Shown here piece by piece: positions 16,617-25,366 of a DNA stretch of 64,000 nt. How positions within the stretch are numbered: the first letter of the stretch is position 1; every line of letters begins with the position of its first letter. The stretch lies in assembly GCA_016713625.1 (NCBI GenBank), contig JADJOT010000009.1, positions 62,001 through 126,000 on the forward strand. Direction: 5' to 3'. The position numbers and the translations under genes are program-made. The stretch comes from Candidatus Accumulibacter affinis (GTDB lineage: Bacteria > Pseudomonadota > Gammaproteobacteria > Burkholderiales > Rhodocyclaceae). The notes beneath the pieces were generated by a model that was not told the DNA's origin, did not search any database, and saw only the letters and a list, made by a program, of their open reading frames with translations.

Positions 16617-17368
16617 GACGCCCGCCGGGTGGCAAAACAGAAGCCCCGGCTTTTCAGGCCGGCGATCAACGGGTCCAGCATGGGCGCAAAGGGGTCCTTG
16701 CGCGACCAGATGCCGAGATGGGCCATCACGATGTCGCCATCCTTGAGCCGATCGAGGGCGCGCTGCAGCAACACCGAATTGGGGTAGCTGTCGGACGGCA
16801 ACTCGTCGCCGAGAAAGCCCGCTGCTGCCCAGCCGACATGCTGGTAGCCACAGGCTTGCGCGGCGGCCAGCGTATTCGGTGTGGTGCGCCCTCCGGGCGC
16901 GCGCCAGAGTGGATCGAGCCGGCGACCGGTGAGTTCCTGGAAGCGCGTATCGGGCGCCTTCAGCTCCTCGCAGACGGCGCGCGCGTCGAGGGTCTCGCTG
17001 CGCCCATTCTGCAGTCGATAGCGCACCTGCTCGCCGCTGTCACTGCGGAAACTTCCATGCCGCCAGGTGTGACTGCCAAAGGCGTGGCCTTCGGCGACGC
17101 GTGCCTGCCAGTAGGGCGCCCAGCTGGCATCCAGCGCATGGTCGCCACGGGTGGTCTCTTCCTGGGCGAGAAAGAAGGTTGCCTTGACCCCGTGTCTGGC
17201 CAGGGTCTCGGCAATCAGCTCCGCGTGGCGCATGTTGCCGGTGTCAAAGGTCAGGTAGAGCGTACCCTTGCAGGCAGCAGCGGCCTGCGCGGACACCGCG
17301 GGCACTGCTAGCAGGCTGCTGATCAGCAGGGCCAGCTGCAGGAAGCGGCGGCCAGTATCGGGGCTCAT
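16613..17368 (-). CDS. Polysaccharide deacetylase (NodB-like) family protein, exported
   Basis: A 251-residue precursor with a signal peptide (residues ~1-30, ending VSAQAA). The NodB fold follows: LYLTFDTGNMRH at ~37-48, SHTWRHG with the metal-binding histidines, and LWRAPGGRTTP. Family members deacetylate peptidoglycan or exopolysaccharide amino sugars. The usual TFDDG motif reads TFDTG, replacing the second aspartate (a metal ligand in many NodB enzymes), so activity may be altered. It overlaps the beta-propeller gene upstream (17365-17368) and the desaturase gene downstream, so all three are coupled. Confidence 0.88.
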   Translation of the reverse strand: MSPDTGRRFLQLALLISSLLAVPAVSAQAAAACKGTLYLTFDTGNMRHAELIAETLARHGVKATFFLAQEETTRGDHALDASWAPYWQARVAEGHAFGSHTWRHGSFRSDSGEQVRYRLQNGRSETLDARAVCEELKAPDTRFQELTGRRLDPLWRAPGGRTTPNTLAAAQACGYQHVGWAAAGFLGDELPSDSYPNSVLLQRALDRLKDGDIVMAHLGIWSRKDPFAPMLDPLIAGLKSRGFCFATRRAS

Positions 17369-18345
17369 CGCAGACCTGCGTGGTTGACAAAGAAGACGCC
17401 GTGCGGCGAACTGCCGACCGGGATCGACAGTTTGAGCTTCTTGCTGACCAGGTCGAGGACCTGTACCTTGCGGGCAAAGCGTGCGGTTACCCAGAGTTCC
17501 TTGCCGTCGGCGCGGACGATCATGTCGTCTGGTCCGCCGGGGACCTCGTATCTTTCCACTACCGTCATCGTCTGCGTATCGAGCAGCGAAATGCTGCCGT
17601 CGACGGTGCGGTTGGAAACGTAGAAATGGCGTCGGTCACCTTTTGGTTGCAGATTGTGGGCAGCCTTGCCGGTGGCTACCTTCTTGACACTCTTCTGGGT
17701 GCGCCAGTCAATGACCTCGACGACGCCGTCGCCCATGCAGGCGACCAGCAGATAACGGTTGTCGGGTGACATCACGATCCCGGCGGGCGTCGCAGCGACC
17801 GGCATCACCCAGGCGACCTTCCGGGTCGCCAGATTGATCGCCATCACCTCGTTGGAGTCCTGCAGGGTCACGAAGACGAACTCGCTGGCATCGTCGAAAG
17901 CCATGTGCGACGGCGTTTTCGGCGCCGGCAGGCGAGCCACCAGGCGAAAGTCGACGGGGTCGTAGAGATCGACACGATCGAGTCGCAGCGATGTGGCGAC
18001 AAACCATTTGCGGTTCGGCGAATAACCGAGCTGGTAGGGGTCCGAAATGTTGCGAATGCGTTTCTGCTCCTGGCCGGAGAGCGGATCAAAGAAGACCAGC
18101 TGGTTGGAAGCGGCGCAGGCGACGATCAGCGACTGCTCATCCGGGGTCGGCATCAGGTGGTGCGGTTCCTTGCACACGCTGGCCTTGCCGGTGACCTGGT
18201 AGGTGTCGCTATTGATCATGCTGAGCGTGCCGTCTGCTGAATTCAGGGCGATTGCCAGCGCGGCGTGGGCGGTGCTGTTCGAGCACAGCAGCAGCATCAG
18301 CAGCAGCGCTGCGGCAATCGGGCGGCGGGGAGTGGGTAAAGACAC
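17365..18345 (-). CDS. Exported YVTN-type beta-propeller protein
   Basis: A 326-residue precursor with a signal peptide (hydrophobic AAALLLMLLLCSNSTAHAA) followed by repeated blades of the YVTN/cytochrome-d1-like type: GTLSMINSDTYQVTGKASV, QLVFFDPLSGQEQKRI, SHMAFDDASEFVFVTLQ, IVMSPDNRYLLVACMGDG, VVEVIDWRTQKSVK and ISLLDTQTMTVVERYEV. About seven blades fit the length. It lacks the heme-binding residues of nitrite reductase, so a periplasmic binding or scaffold role is more likely. It heads a coupled set with the deacetylase and desaturase-like genes, perhaps for cell-envelope modification. Confidence 0.87.
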   Translation of the reverse strand: MSLPTPRRPIAAALLLMLLLCSNSTAHAALAIALNSADGTLSMINSDTYQVTGKASVCKEPHHLMPTPDEQSLIVACAASNQLVFFDPLSGQEQKRIRNISDPYQLGYSPNRKWFVATSLRLDRVDLYDPVDFRLVARLPAPKTPSHMAFDDASEFVFVTLQDSNEVMAINLATRKVAWVMPVAATPAGIVMSPDNRYLLVACMGDGVVEVIDWRTQKSVKKVATGKAAHNLQPKGDRRHFYVSNRTVDGSISLLDTQTMTVVERYEVPGGPDDMIVRADGKELWVTARFARKVQVLDLVSKKLKLSIPVGSSPHGVFFVNHAGLR

Positions 18346-18349
18346 TGGC

Positions 18350-18736
18350 TCAGCCTTTTTTCTGAATCAGTTCGATCTTGTAGCCGTCGGGATCTTCGAC
18401 AAAGGCGATCACTGTCGTGCCGTGTTTCATCGGGCCGGCGTCGCGCACCACCTTGCCGCCACGCGCCTTGATCTGCTCGCAAGCCGCGTAGGCGTTGGCG
18501 ACTTCGATCGCCACATGGCCGAAACCGCTACCCACTTCGTACGCTGATGTATCCCAGTTGTGCGTCAGTTCCAGGACCGCGCCTTCCGATTCCGGAGCGT
18601 AGCCGACGAAGGCCAGCGTGAAACGACCCGTCGGGTAGTCCTGGCGACGCAACTCGCGCATGCCGAGGACTTCGGTGTAGAACGCCAGCGAGCGATCCAG
18701 ATCGCCCACCCGCAACATCGTATGCAGAATTCTCAT
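18350..18736 (-). CDS. gloA: Lactoylglutathione lyase (glyoxalase I)
   Basis: A 128-residue protein matching bacterial GloA: MRILHTMLRVGDLDRSLAFYT with metal ligand His5, then GAVLELTHNWD, GFGHVAIEV, and DPDGYKIELIQ providing the final glutamate. It isomerises the hemithioacetal of methylglyoxal and glutathione to S-lactoylglutathione. Length and motif order are those of the Ni-dependent single-domain enzyme. It lies between the metallopeptidase and beta-propeller genes with short gaps. Confidence 0.96.
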   Translation of the reverse strand: MRILHTMLRVGDLDRSLAFYTEVLGMRELRRQDYPTGRFTLAFVGYAPESEGAVLELTHNWDTSAYEVGSGFGHVAIEVANAYAACEQIKARGGKVVRDAGPMKHGTTVIAFVEDPDGYKIELIQKKG

Positions 18737-18754
18737 GTTTGTCCTTTAGTGTTC

Positions 18755-19510
18755 TCACCAGCGCGGGCAGGCGCCCAGCTTAAGTTTCTGGCGAGCGTTG
18801 CGGTAGTCGGGGTAAAGTCGCTCGACGATAGCCCAAAACCGGGTGCCATGGTTCATTTCGAGCAGATGCGCCAGCTCGTGTACCACCACGTAGTCGATCA
18901 CTGCCGGCGGGAAGTGGATCAGTCGCCAGTTCAGGCGAATACCGCTGCGCAGGCTGCAACTGCCCCAGCGCGTGCGCGCCGCCGACAGCGAGAGCGGCGG
19001 CAGATCGACGCCGAGCCGCAGCGCGTATTCGGCGAGACGTTCGACGAATAGCGTCCGTGCCTTTTCCCGCAATGCTTTCTCGAGCACCCGTGGCGCTTCC
19101 GATGGCGTACGCAGGCAAAGCGTCAGGGTCTGCTCAGCCGTCTGCAGGTTCCACACGCAGCGATTGGCGCCGAGCGCCAGGCGAATGCAGAGCGGGCTGC
19201 CGAGCAGCGGTAGCTGCACCCCATCGACGATGCGCAGTGCTTCCGGCGGGCGGCGGTTCCACCATTCGTCGAGCTTCCTGCCGATCCATTCGCCATGCTG
19301 CAGGATCAGCGATTCGACCTCGCGCAGGGTGGCACGCTGGGGGGCGCCGACGCGCAGGCCGTTATGATCGATCGACAAGCCAATCGTACGCCGTCGCGCC
19401 CGACGCAAAACGTAGGGCACGGTGCGCTCGCCGAGTTCGATGCTGCGCGTGGTTTCGCCGGCTGCCAGCAACCGCTCGCCAACGCGTGTCTGCTCAGGCT
19501 GCGACGGCAT
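18755..19510 (-). CDS. YgjP-like (DUF45) zinc metallopeptidase
   Basis: A 251-residue protein of the M48-related DUF45/YgjP family. The zinc motif HELAH is at residues 211-215, followed by His221 in MNHGTRFW; the family signature RWGSC is at 181-185 and LNWRLIHFP at 193-201. This arrangement resembles SprT/WSS1-type metalloproteases, and homologues often sit with type I restriction genes or housekeeping blocks. No signal peptide, so cytoplasmic. The start overlaps the plsC stop by 17 bp. Confidence 0.9.
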   Translation of the reverse strand: MPSQPEQTRVGERLLAAGETTRSIELGERTVPYVLRRARRRTIGLSIDHNGLRVGAPQRATLREVESLILQHGEWIGRKLDEWWNRRPPEALRIVDGVQLPLLGSPLCIRLALGANRCVWNLQTAEQTLTLCLRTPSEAPRVLEKALREKARTLFVERLAEYALRLGVDLPPLSLSAARTRWGSCSLRSGIRLNWRLIHFPPAVIDYVVVHELAHLLEMNHGTRFWAIVERLYPDYRNARQKLKLGACPRW

Positions 19511-20237
19511 TGGCAGCGGTCGGGTAGCGATGCGGCGAGAGCTGCCGCATTTCGGCCTCGATCCAGGCGACAGCCAGCGTATTGATCCTGGCTGCCGTCT
19601 TGCCCACGGGGTCGATCGGCGGTCCGATGCTGACGGTGATCAGTCCGGGCGAAATGGCGAAGCCGTCTTTGCGCCAGACCTCGCCGGCGTCGTGCGCCAC
19701 GGGTACCACCTTGGCGCCGCTACGAACCGCGAGCTGGGCACCGCCGGGTTTGTAGCGCGAGGTTTCGCCGGGAGCGACGCGGGTACCTTCAGGGAAAATC
19801 ACCACCCAGTAGCCGGCAGACAAGCGCTCGCGCCCTTTTTCGATGACCTGGCGCAGCGCATCCTTCGCCGCCGCGCGATCGATCGAGATCATCTTCATCG
19901 CCGCCAGACTCCAGCCGAAAAACGGTACGCGCAACAGTTCCTTCTTGAACACGAAAACCAGCGGCGGAAAGATTGCCTGCAGTCCGACGGTTTCCCAAGC
20001 CGACTGGTGTTTGGCCATCACCACCGCAGGTTCGGCCGGGATGTTGTCGCGACCCAGCACGCGATAGCGGACCCCGAGCACGTACCGGCAGAGGGCTACG
20101 ACCGCATTCCGCCAGACGGCAAAAATGCCGTAACGGACGCGCATCGGGAACACCACTGCCAGCGAAATGAGGACTCCGACCGGGACGGTCAGCAGGCTGA
20201 GCAGCAGGAAGAACAACGCGGTCCGCAGGCTGGCCAT
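19494..20237 (-). CDS. plsC: 1-acyl-sn-glycerol-3-phosphate acyltransferase
   Basis: A 247-residue membrane-associated acyltransferase. An N-terminal hydrophobic anchor (residues ~6-30) is followed by HQSAWE at 77-82, a variant of HX4D with glutamate in the last position that is common in this subgroup, and by FPEGTRVAPGE (motif III, near 148). PlsC transfers an acyl chain to lysophosphatidate, giving phosphatidate for phospholipids. The start codon overlaps the gmhB stop, and glyS-gmhB-plsC forms a tightly packed operon. Confidence 0.92.
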   Translation of the reverse strand: MASLRTALFFLLLSLLTVPVGVLISLAVVFPMRVRYGIFAVWRNAVVALCRYVLGVRYRVLGRDNIPAEPAVVMAKHQSAWETVGLQAIFPPLVFVFKKELLRVPFFGWSLAAMKMISIDRAAAKDALRQVIEKGRERLSAGYWVVIFPEGTRVAPGETSRYKPGGAQLAVRSGAKVVPVAHDAGEVWRKDGFAISPGLITVSIGPPIDPVGKTAARINTLAVAWIEAEMRQLSPHRYPTAANAVAA

Positions 20238-20779
20238 CAGGACGACAGGATATGCTCGGCTGCCGCCGCGAGGTCAGGGAACAGTAGCGTTCCTTCTGGC
20301 AGGCCGCCGTCCGCCCGGGTTTGCGTTCCCTTGCCGGTCAGCACCAGCAGCGGAATCGCACCAACCGCCACTGCGGCATGCAGGTCACGCAGGGAGTCGC
20401 CGACCGCCGGCGTGCCCGGCAGATCGATGTTGAAGCAGTTGGCAATCCGCTCGAACATGCCGGTTTTTGGTTTCCGGCAGTTGCAGCCGGCATCGATCGG
20501 GTGCGGACAATAGAAAATCGCGTCGATGCGCCCGCCGGCGGCCAGCACGGCACGGTGCATCTTGTCGTGGATGGCATTCAGCGTATCCATGTCGAACAGA
20601 CCGCGACCAATGCCCGACTGGTTGGTCGAGATCACCACACGGTAACCGGCCTGACTGAGCTTGGCGATCGCCTCGATGCTGCCGGGGATTGGCCGCCATT
20701 CCGCCGGCGACTTGATGAACTGCTTCGAGTCGTAGTTGATGACGCCGTCGCGGTCGAGAATGACGAGCTTCGTACTCAT
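20237..20779 (-). CDS. gmhB: D-glycero-beta-D-manno-heptose 1,7-bisphosphate 7-phosphatase
   Basis: A 180-residue HAD phosphatase: LDRDGVIN with nucleophile Asp9 and acid Asp11, STNQSGIGRG, the zinc-binding loop CPHPIDAGCNCRKPKTGMF, and GDSLRDLHAA. This is the GmhB signature set. It dephosphorylates heptose bisphosphate in ADP-heptose synthesis for LPS core. The gene overlaps glyS by 4 bp (ATGA) and abuts plsC. Confidence 0.95.
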   Translation of the reverse strand: MSTKLVILDRDGVINYDSKQFIKSPAEWRPIPGSIEAIAKLSQAGYRVVISTNQSGIGRGLFDMDTLNAIHDKMHRAVLAAGGRIDAIFYCPHPIDAGCNCRKPKTGMFERIANCFNIDLPGTPAVGDSLRDLHAAVAVGAIPLLVLTGKGTQTRADGGLPEGTLLFPDLAAAAEHILSS

Positions 20780-22848
20780 ACGGCCAGTTTCGCGATGTCC
20801 GCGACCGCGTTGAGCTGGTCGAAGAGTGCTTTTAGAAGGCCCAGGCGGTTGCCCCGCAGCAGCGGTTCAGGAACGTTCACCATCACCTCGTCGAAGAAAC
20901 GGTCGACCTCGGCACGTACCGAGGCAAGGGCCTTGAGGGCATCCGCATAATCCTCGTTGGCGACGTGCGAGCGGACCAGCGGCGCGATCAACAGCACCCG
21001 CTGGAACAACGCTTTCTCGGCGTCTTCTTCGAGCAGGGCAATGTCCGGCTCGGGCAGGCCCTGCTCGGCTTTCTTGAGAATGTTGCCGATGCGCTTGTTG
21101 GCAGCCGCCAGCGCCAGCGATTCGGGCAGCGTCAGGAATTCGCGGACGGCGGCCAGCCGGGCGGGAACCAGATCGATGCGCGTCGGTTGTTGTACCAGCA
21201 CGGCCTCGATGACGTCGGGCGAATGCCCGGCGTCCCTGAGCATGCCGCGCAGGCGGTCGAGCATGAAGGCAAGCAAGGGCGCATCGACTGCCTCGATCGG
21301 GATCCCCTGCGCACTCAGTGTCTCCCTGGCATTGCTGATCAGTTCGCCGAGGTCGAGTGGCAGTGGCGTCTCCATCAGGATGCGCAGGACCCCGAGTGCG
21401 GCGCGCCGCAGGCCGAAGGGATCCTTGTCGCCGGTGGGTAGCTGCCCGATGCCAAAGAAGCCGACCAGCGAATCCAGTTTGTCGGCCAGTGCCGCAGCAC
21501 AGGCAATGTTGCCTGCGGGCAGTGCGTCGCCGGCAAAGCGCGGCCGGTAGTGCTGCTCGATGGCGTCTGCGACCACTGGCAGACCGCCCTCGTGCAGCAG
21601 GTAATAGCGGCCCATGATTCCCTGCAGTTCAGGGAATTCGCCAACCATGTCGCTGAGCAGGTCAATCTTGCAGTACAGCGCCGCCCGTTCGGCGAGGGTA
21701 CCGTCGGCACCCAGCTTTTCCGCGATGCTGCGTGCGATGCGGCCCATTCGCTGCGCGCGGTCGCCCAGCGAGCCCAGCTTGTTGTGATAGACCACCGCAG
21801 CGAGACGGGTGATCCGGTTGGCAAAACCGTTCTTGCGGTCCTGGTCGTAGAAGAAGCGGGCGTCAGACAGGCGCGGCCGCACGACACGCTCGTTGCCGCG
21901 GATGATGTTGCCCGGGTCATCGACCTGCATGTTGGAGACGATCAGGAACTTGTTGAGCAGCCTGCCCTGGGCGTCGAGCAGCGGGAAGTATTTCTGGTTC
22001 TGCTGCATCGTCAGGATCAGGCACTCCTGCGGCACGTCGAGGTATTCGGCCTCGAACTCGCCGACATAAACTGCTGGCCACTCGACCAGCGAGGTCACCT
22101 CGTCGAGCAAACCATCCGCCGGATTGATGCGGGCTGCGAGTCTGCCGGCGGCGTCGTCGAGCTGCCTGGCGATCGACGCCCGTCGCTCGGGGAATGCCGC
22201 GATGACCTTGCCTTCCGCCAGCTTGAGCGAATATTCCGCCGGGTTATCGATGACGATTTCTCCGGCAGACAGGAAGCGGTGCCCGAGCGTCGTCCGGCCA
22301 CTCGTCAGCCCGAGCACCTCACCCGGAACCACCCGCTGACCATGCAGGAGAATCAGTCCATGCACCGGGCGAACGAACTGGTGTTCCAAATCCCCCCAGC
22401 GCATGACCTTCGCAATCGGCAGCTTCTTCAGCGCCTGCGCGACGATCTCGGCCAGGTGCACCGCGAGATCTTCGCCTTTCTTCTCGCGCCGGGCGACAAA
22501 GTACTCGCCCTTGCCATCAGCGATCCTGTGCAGTTGGTCAAAAGTGACCCCGACAGCCCGCATGAAACCTTCGAGGGCCTTGGTCGGTTTGCCGGCAGCG
22601 TCCACCGCGCCGGCAACCGCCGGGCCTTTTTTCTCCAGTACCCGGTCTGGCTGGCGGCCGGCCACGCCGGTAATCGTCAGCGCCAGGCGGCGAGGGGTCG
22701 CGTAGGGCGTACAGACGCTGTCTGCGGAAGTGAACTCCTGCCCCTTGAGAGCCGAGAAAACGGCTTCGGCAAAAGCCTCGGACAGCGCCTTGAGTGATTT
22801 TGGCGGCAGTTCTTCGGTGCGCAGCTCGATCAGGACGGTGTCGTTCAT
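20776..22848 (-). CDS. glyS: Glycyl-tRNA synthetase beta subunit
   Basis: A 690-residue protein, the usual length, starting MNDTVLIELRTEELPPKSLKAL. Family landmarks: YATPRRLALTITGV, RFVRPVHGLILL, VEWPAVYVGEFE, LTMQQNQKYFPLLD and the C-terminal anticodon-binding-like region with DVMVNVPEP-type FFDEVMVNVPEPLLRGNRL. With GlyQ it makes the alpha2beta2 bacterial enzyme. The ATG at 22848 is 2 bp past the glyQ stop; longer readings extend through glyQ in another frame. Confidence 0.97.
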   Translation of the reverse strand: MNDTVLIELRTEELPPKSLKALSEAFAEAVFSALKGQEFTSADSVCTPYATPRRLALTITGVAGRQPDRVLEKKGPAVAGAVDAAGKPTKALEGFMRAVGVTFDQLHRIADGKGEYFVARREKKGEDLAVHLAEIVAQALKKLPIAKVMRWGDLEHQFVRPVHGLILLHGQRVVPGEVLGLTSGRTTLGHRFLSAGEIVIDNPAEYSLKLAEGKVIAAFPERRASIARQLDDAAGRLAARINPADGLLDEVTSLVEWPAVYVGEFEAEYLDVPQECLILTMQQNQKYFPLLDAQGRLLNKFLIVSNMQVDDPGNIIRGNERVVRPRLSDARFFYDQDRKNGFANRITRLAAVVYHNKLGSLGDRAQRMGRIARSIAEKLGADGTLAERAALYCKIDLLSDMVGEFPELQGIMGRYYLLHEGGLPVVADAIEQHYRPRFAGDALPAGNIACAAALADKLDSLVGFFGIGQLPTGDKDPFGLRRAALGVLRILMETPLPLDLGELISNARETLSAQGIPIEAVDAPLLAFMLDRLRGMLRDAGHSPDVIEAVLVQQPTRIDLVPARLAAVREFLTLPESLALAAANKRIGNILKKAEQGLPEPDIALLEEDAEKALFQRVLLIAPLVRSHVANEDYADALKALASVRAEVDRFFDEVMVNVPEPLLRGNRLGLLKALFDQLNAVADIAKLAV

Positions 22849-22849
22849 C

Positions 22850-23755
22850 TCATGGCTCTCCACCGGCAGCGCTCGCCTCGCACATCGGGAAGCCAAGCGC
22901 CGCACGGGAATCGTGGTAGGCCTGCGCGACTTCGCGCGCCAGCGCACGCACCCGGCCAATGTAGGCAGCCCGTTCGGTGACCGATATGGCACCGCGTGCG
23001 TCGAGCAGATTGAAGGTGTGCGAGCACTTCATGACCATTTCGTAGCCCGGCAGAGCCAGGCCGGCAGCGATCAGCCGGCGGGCCTCGGACTCGTGTTCGC
23101 CGAAGTGCCGGAACAGCATCTCGACATTGGAATGCTCGAAGTTGTACTTCGACTGCTCGACTTCGTTCTGGTGATAGACATCACCGTAGGTGACGCGATA
23201 ACCCGGTCCCTGAGCCCAGACCAGATCGAAAACGTTCTCCACCCCTTGCAAATACATGGCCAGTCGCTCGATCCCGTAGGTGATTTCGCCGAGTACCGGC
23301 TTGCAGGGCAGCGACCCCACCTCCTGGAAATAGGTGAACTGGGTGACCTCCATACCGTCCAGCCAGACTTCCCAACCCAGTCCCCAGGCGCCCAGCGTCG
23401 GGCTTTCCCAGTCGTCCTCGACGAACCGGATGTCGTGCTGGGAGGTATCGATCCCGAGCGCACGCAGTGAGTCGAGGTAGAGTTCCTGAATGTTCGCCGG
23501 TGAGGGCTTGAGCACCACCTGATACTGGTAGTAGTGCTGCAGGCGGTTCGGATTCTCGCCGTAGCGCCCGTCCTTGGGCCGCCGCGAAGGCTGCACGTAG
23601 GCCGCATTCCACGGTTCGGGACCGATCGCGCGCAGGAAGGTGGCAGTGTGAAAGGTGCCCGCACCGACTTCGATATCGTAGGGTTGCAGCAGCGCGCAGC
23701 CCTGTTTGTCCCAGAAATTCTGGAGACGGAGAATCACTTCCTGAAACGTAGGCAT
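22850..23755 (-). CDS. glyQ: Glycyl-tRNA synthetase alpha subunit
   Basis: A 301-residue protein with the GlyQ sequence MPTFQEVILRLQNFWDKQGC, then LQPYDIEVGAGTFHTATFLR, RRPKDGRYGENPNRLQHYYQ and GLGWEVWLDGMEVTQFTYFQ. It carries the class II catalytic domain that activates glycine. The ATG at 23755 is the standard start. It overlaps the last 22 bp of lnt and is followed by glyS, so the operon is corC-lnt-glyQ-glyS-gmhB-plsC. Confidence 0.97.
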   Translation of the reverse strand: MPTFQEVILRLQNFWDKQGCALLQPYDIEVGAGTFHTATFLRAIGPEPWNAAYVQPSRRPKDGRYGENPNRLQHYYQYQVVLKPSPANIQELYLDSLRALGIDTSQHDIRFVEDDWESPTLGAWGLGWEVWLDGMEVTQFTYFQEVGSLPCKPVLGEITYGIERLAMYLQGVENVFDLVWAQGPGYRVTYGDVYHQNEVEQSKYNFEHSNVEMLFRHFGEHESEARRLIAAGLALPGYEMVMKCSHTFNLLDARGAISVTERAAYIGRVRALAREVAQAYHDSRAALGFPMCEASAAGGEP

Positions 23756-25338
23756 GGGTGAGTTTCGGGTGGAACCAAAAACCGCGATTTTACTTGGTTT
23801 CTTGCCCAACAAGAATCTGTGCTCATCCTGGCGGCATCTTGTGTTGGCCTGGCTGCTGTCCGGCGGCGGCCGACCAGCAAAACGAGGAGCAGCGCCAAGC
23901 CGATTACCGGCCAGTTGCCCCAGCGCACATACGGCGTCGCTCCGGAGTAGCCACGCACTTCGCCGACCAGCGCGCCACGAGTGAAGGGGGGCAGGGCTGA
24001 CAGCACGCGACCATCCACATCGACGATCGCCGTCATGCCGGTATTGGTCGAGCGCAACATCATGCGGCCGCTTTCGAGGGCGCGCAGGCGAGCAATCTGC
24101 AGGTGTTGCGCGGGTGCCAGCGAGTCTCCGAACCAGGCGACGTTGGAGACATTCACCAGCAGCGTGGCGACCGGCAGCGCGGCGATGATCTCCTCGCCAA
24201 AGGCATCCTCGTAGCAGATGTTCACCCCGACGCTCTGGCCAGCCAGCCGGAGCGGCGCCTGGTCGCGTTCGCCGGCAGTGAAGTTCGACATCGGGATGTT
24301 GGCCATCGCCATGAACCAGGCAAAGCCCGGCGGTACGAACTCGCCGAACGGGACTAGATGGACCTTGCTGTAGCGTTGTTGTCCCGATGCGCCGAGACTC
24401 AGCGCTGCATTGAAGTACGCACTGCCGTCGGCGACGGGGATCCCGAGCAACAGGTCTCCGTCTCTGCGCAGCGCGAGCTGGCGCAGCGCTTCGAGATACT
24501 TTGCGGGGACCTGGTCGAGGAAAGCGGGCAGGGCGGTTTCAGGGAGAACGGTGAGCTGTGCCGGGTTCTCCAACATCAGCTGGTAGTAGGTACGCAAGGA
24601 ATCGGCGAGCCGCTCGGGTCGCCATTTCATTTCCTGCGCCACGTTGCCCTGCAGCAAGGCCACCGACAGCGGCTCGCCCACCGCCTGCGTCCAGCGGATG
24701 TCACGCAGCAGATCGCCGGCAACGAGAATCAGGGCCGTGCACAGCAGCGGCAGGGCCGGACACCAGCGCAGCCAGCCGCGCGTGCTGCAATTCGTGGTGG
24801 ATAGCCAGCGTCTGCCGACCTCGAAGATCAGTGCGCCGAGCAGCGCCGAAAACAGCGAAAGGCCATAAACGCCGAACAAGGGAGCATAGCCGGCCAGCGG
24901 ACTCGGCGGCGTTTGCGAGTAACCGGCGGCCAGCCACGGAAAACCGGTGAAGGCCCAGGACCGCGACCATTCGGCAAGTACCCACAGGGCGGAAAAGAGC
25001 AGGGCGCGCGGCCACCAGCCGGGCCTGGCGAGGCGAACGAACAGCGCGCCGGCGAGCGCCGGGAAAATCGCCAGCACCGTGCAGAAGAGTACCGTCGCCA
25101 CGCCTGCCAGCAGCAGCGGCATGCCGCCAAAGACACTCAGGCTGACGTAGACCCACGAAACCCCTGCCAGAAACAGGCCCAGACCGTAGGTCACGGCAAG
25201 CAGCGCCCCGTGCCGCGTCCGCCGCTCGCCATCGACTTCTGTACAGAGCAGAGCGAACAGCCCGCCGAGGCTCAGCCAGGTCACCGGAAACCAGCCGAAC
25301 GGCGCAAAGCCGAGCACGCCTGCCGTACCCAGCAGCAA
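23734..25338 (-). CDS. lnt: Apolipoprotein N-acyltransferase
   Basis: A 534-residue inner-membrane protein: six or so N-terminal transmembrane helices and a periplasmic nitrilase-like domain with the Glu-Lys-Cys triad in VLPETALPAF, YSKVHLVPFGEFVP and VNICYEDAF. Lnt adds the third acyl chain to lipoproteins. No ATG is available near the expected start; TTG at 25338 is the first usual start codon downstream of corC, though coding continues upstream in the same frame (LNKVLRWRCLGALLL), so a non-standard start nearer the corC stop is possible. The last ~40 residues look like a variable tail overlapping glyQ. Confidence 0.93.
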   Translation of the reverse strand: MLLGTAGVLGFAPFGWFPVTWLSLGGLFALLCTEVDGERRTRHGALLAVTYGLGLFLAGVSWVYVSLSVFGGMPLLLAGVATVLFCTVLAIFPALAGALFVRLARPGWWPRALLFSALWVLAEWSRSWAFTGFPWLAAGYSQTPPSPLAGYAPLFGVYGLSLFSALLGALIFEVGRRWLSTTNCSTRGWLRWCPALPLLCTALILVAGDLLRDIRWTQAVGEPLSVALLQGNVAQEMKWRPERLADSLRTYYQLMLENPAQLTVLPETALPAFLDQVPAKYLEALRQLALRRDGDLLLGIPVADGSAYFNAALSLGASGQQRYSKVHLVPFGEFVPPGFAWFMAMANIPMSNFTAGERDQAPLRLAGQSVGVNICYEDAFGEEIIAALPVATLLVNVSNVAWFGDSLAPAQHLQIARLRALESGRMMLRSTNTGMTAIVDVDGRVLSALPPFTRGALVGEVRGYSGATPYVRWGNWPVIGLALLLVLLVGRRRTAARPTQDAARMSTDSCWARNQVKSRFLVPPETHPCLRFRK

Positions 25339-25366
25339 GGCGCCGAGGCAGCGCCAGCGCAGGACC

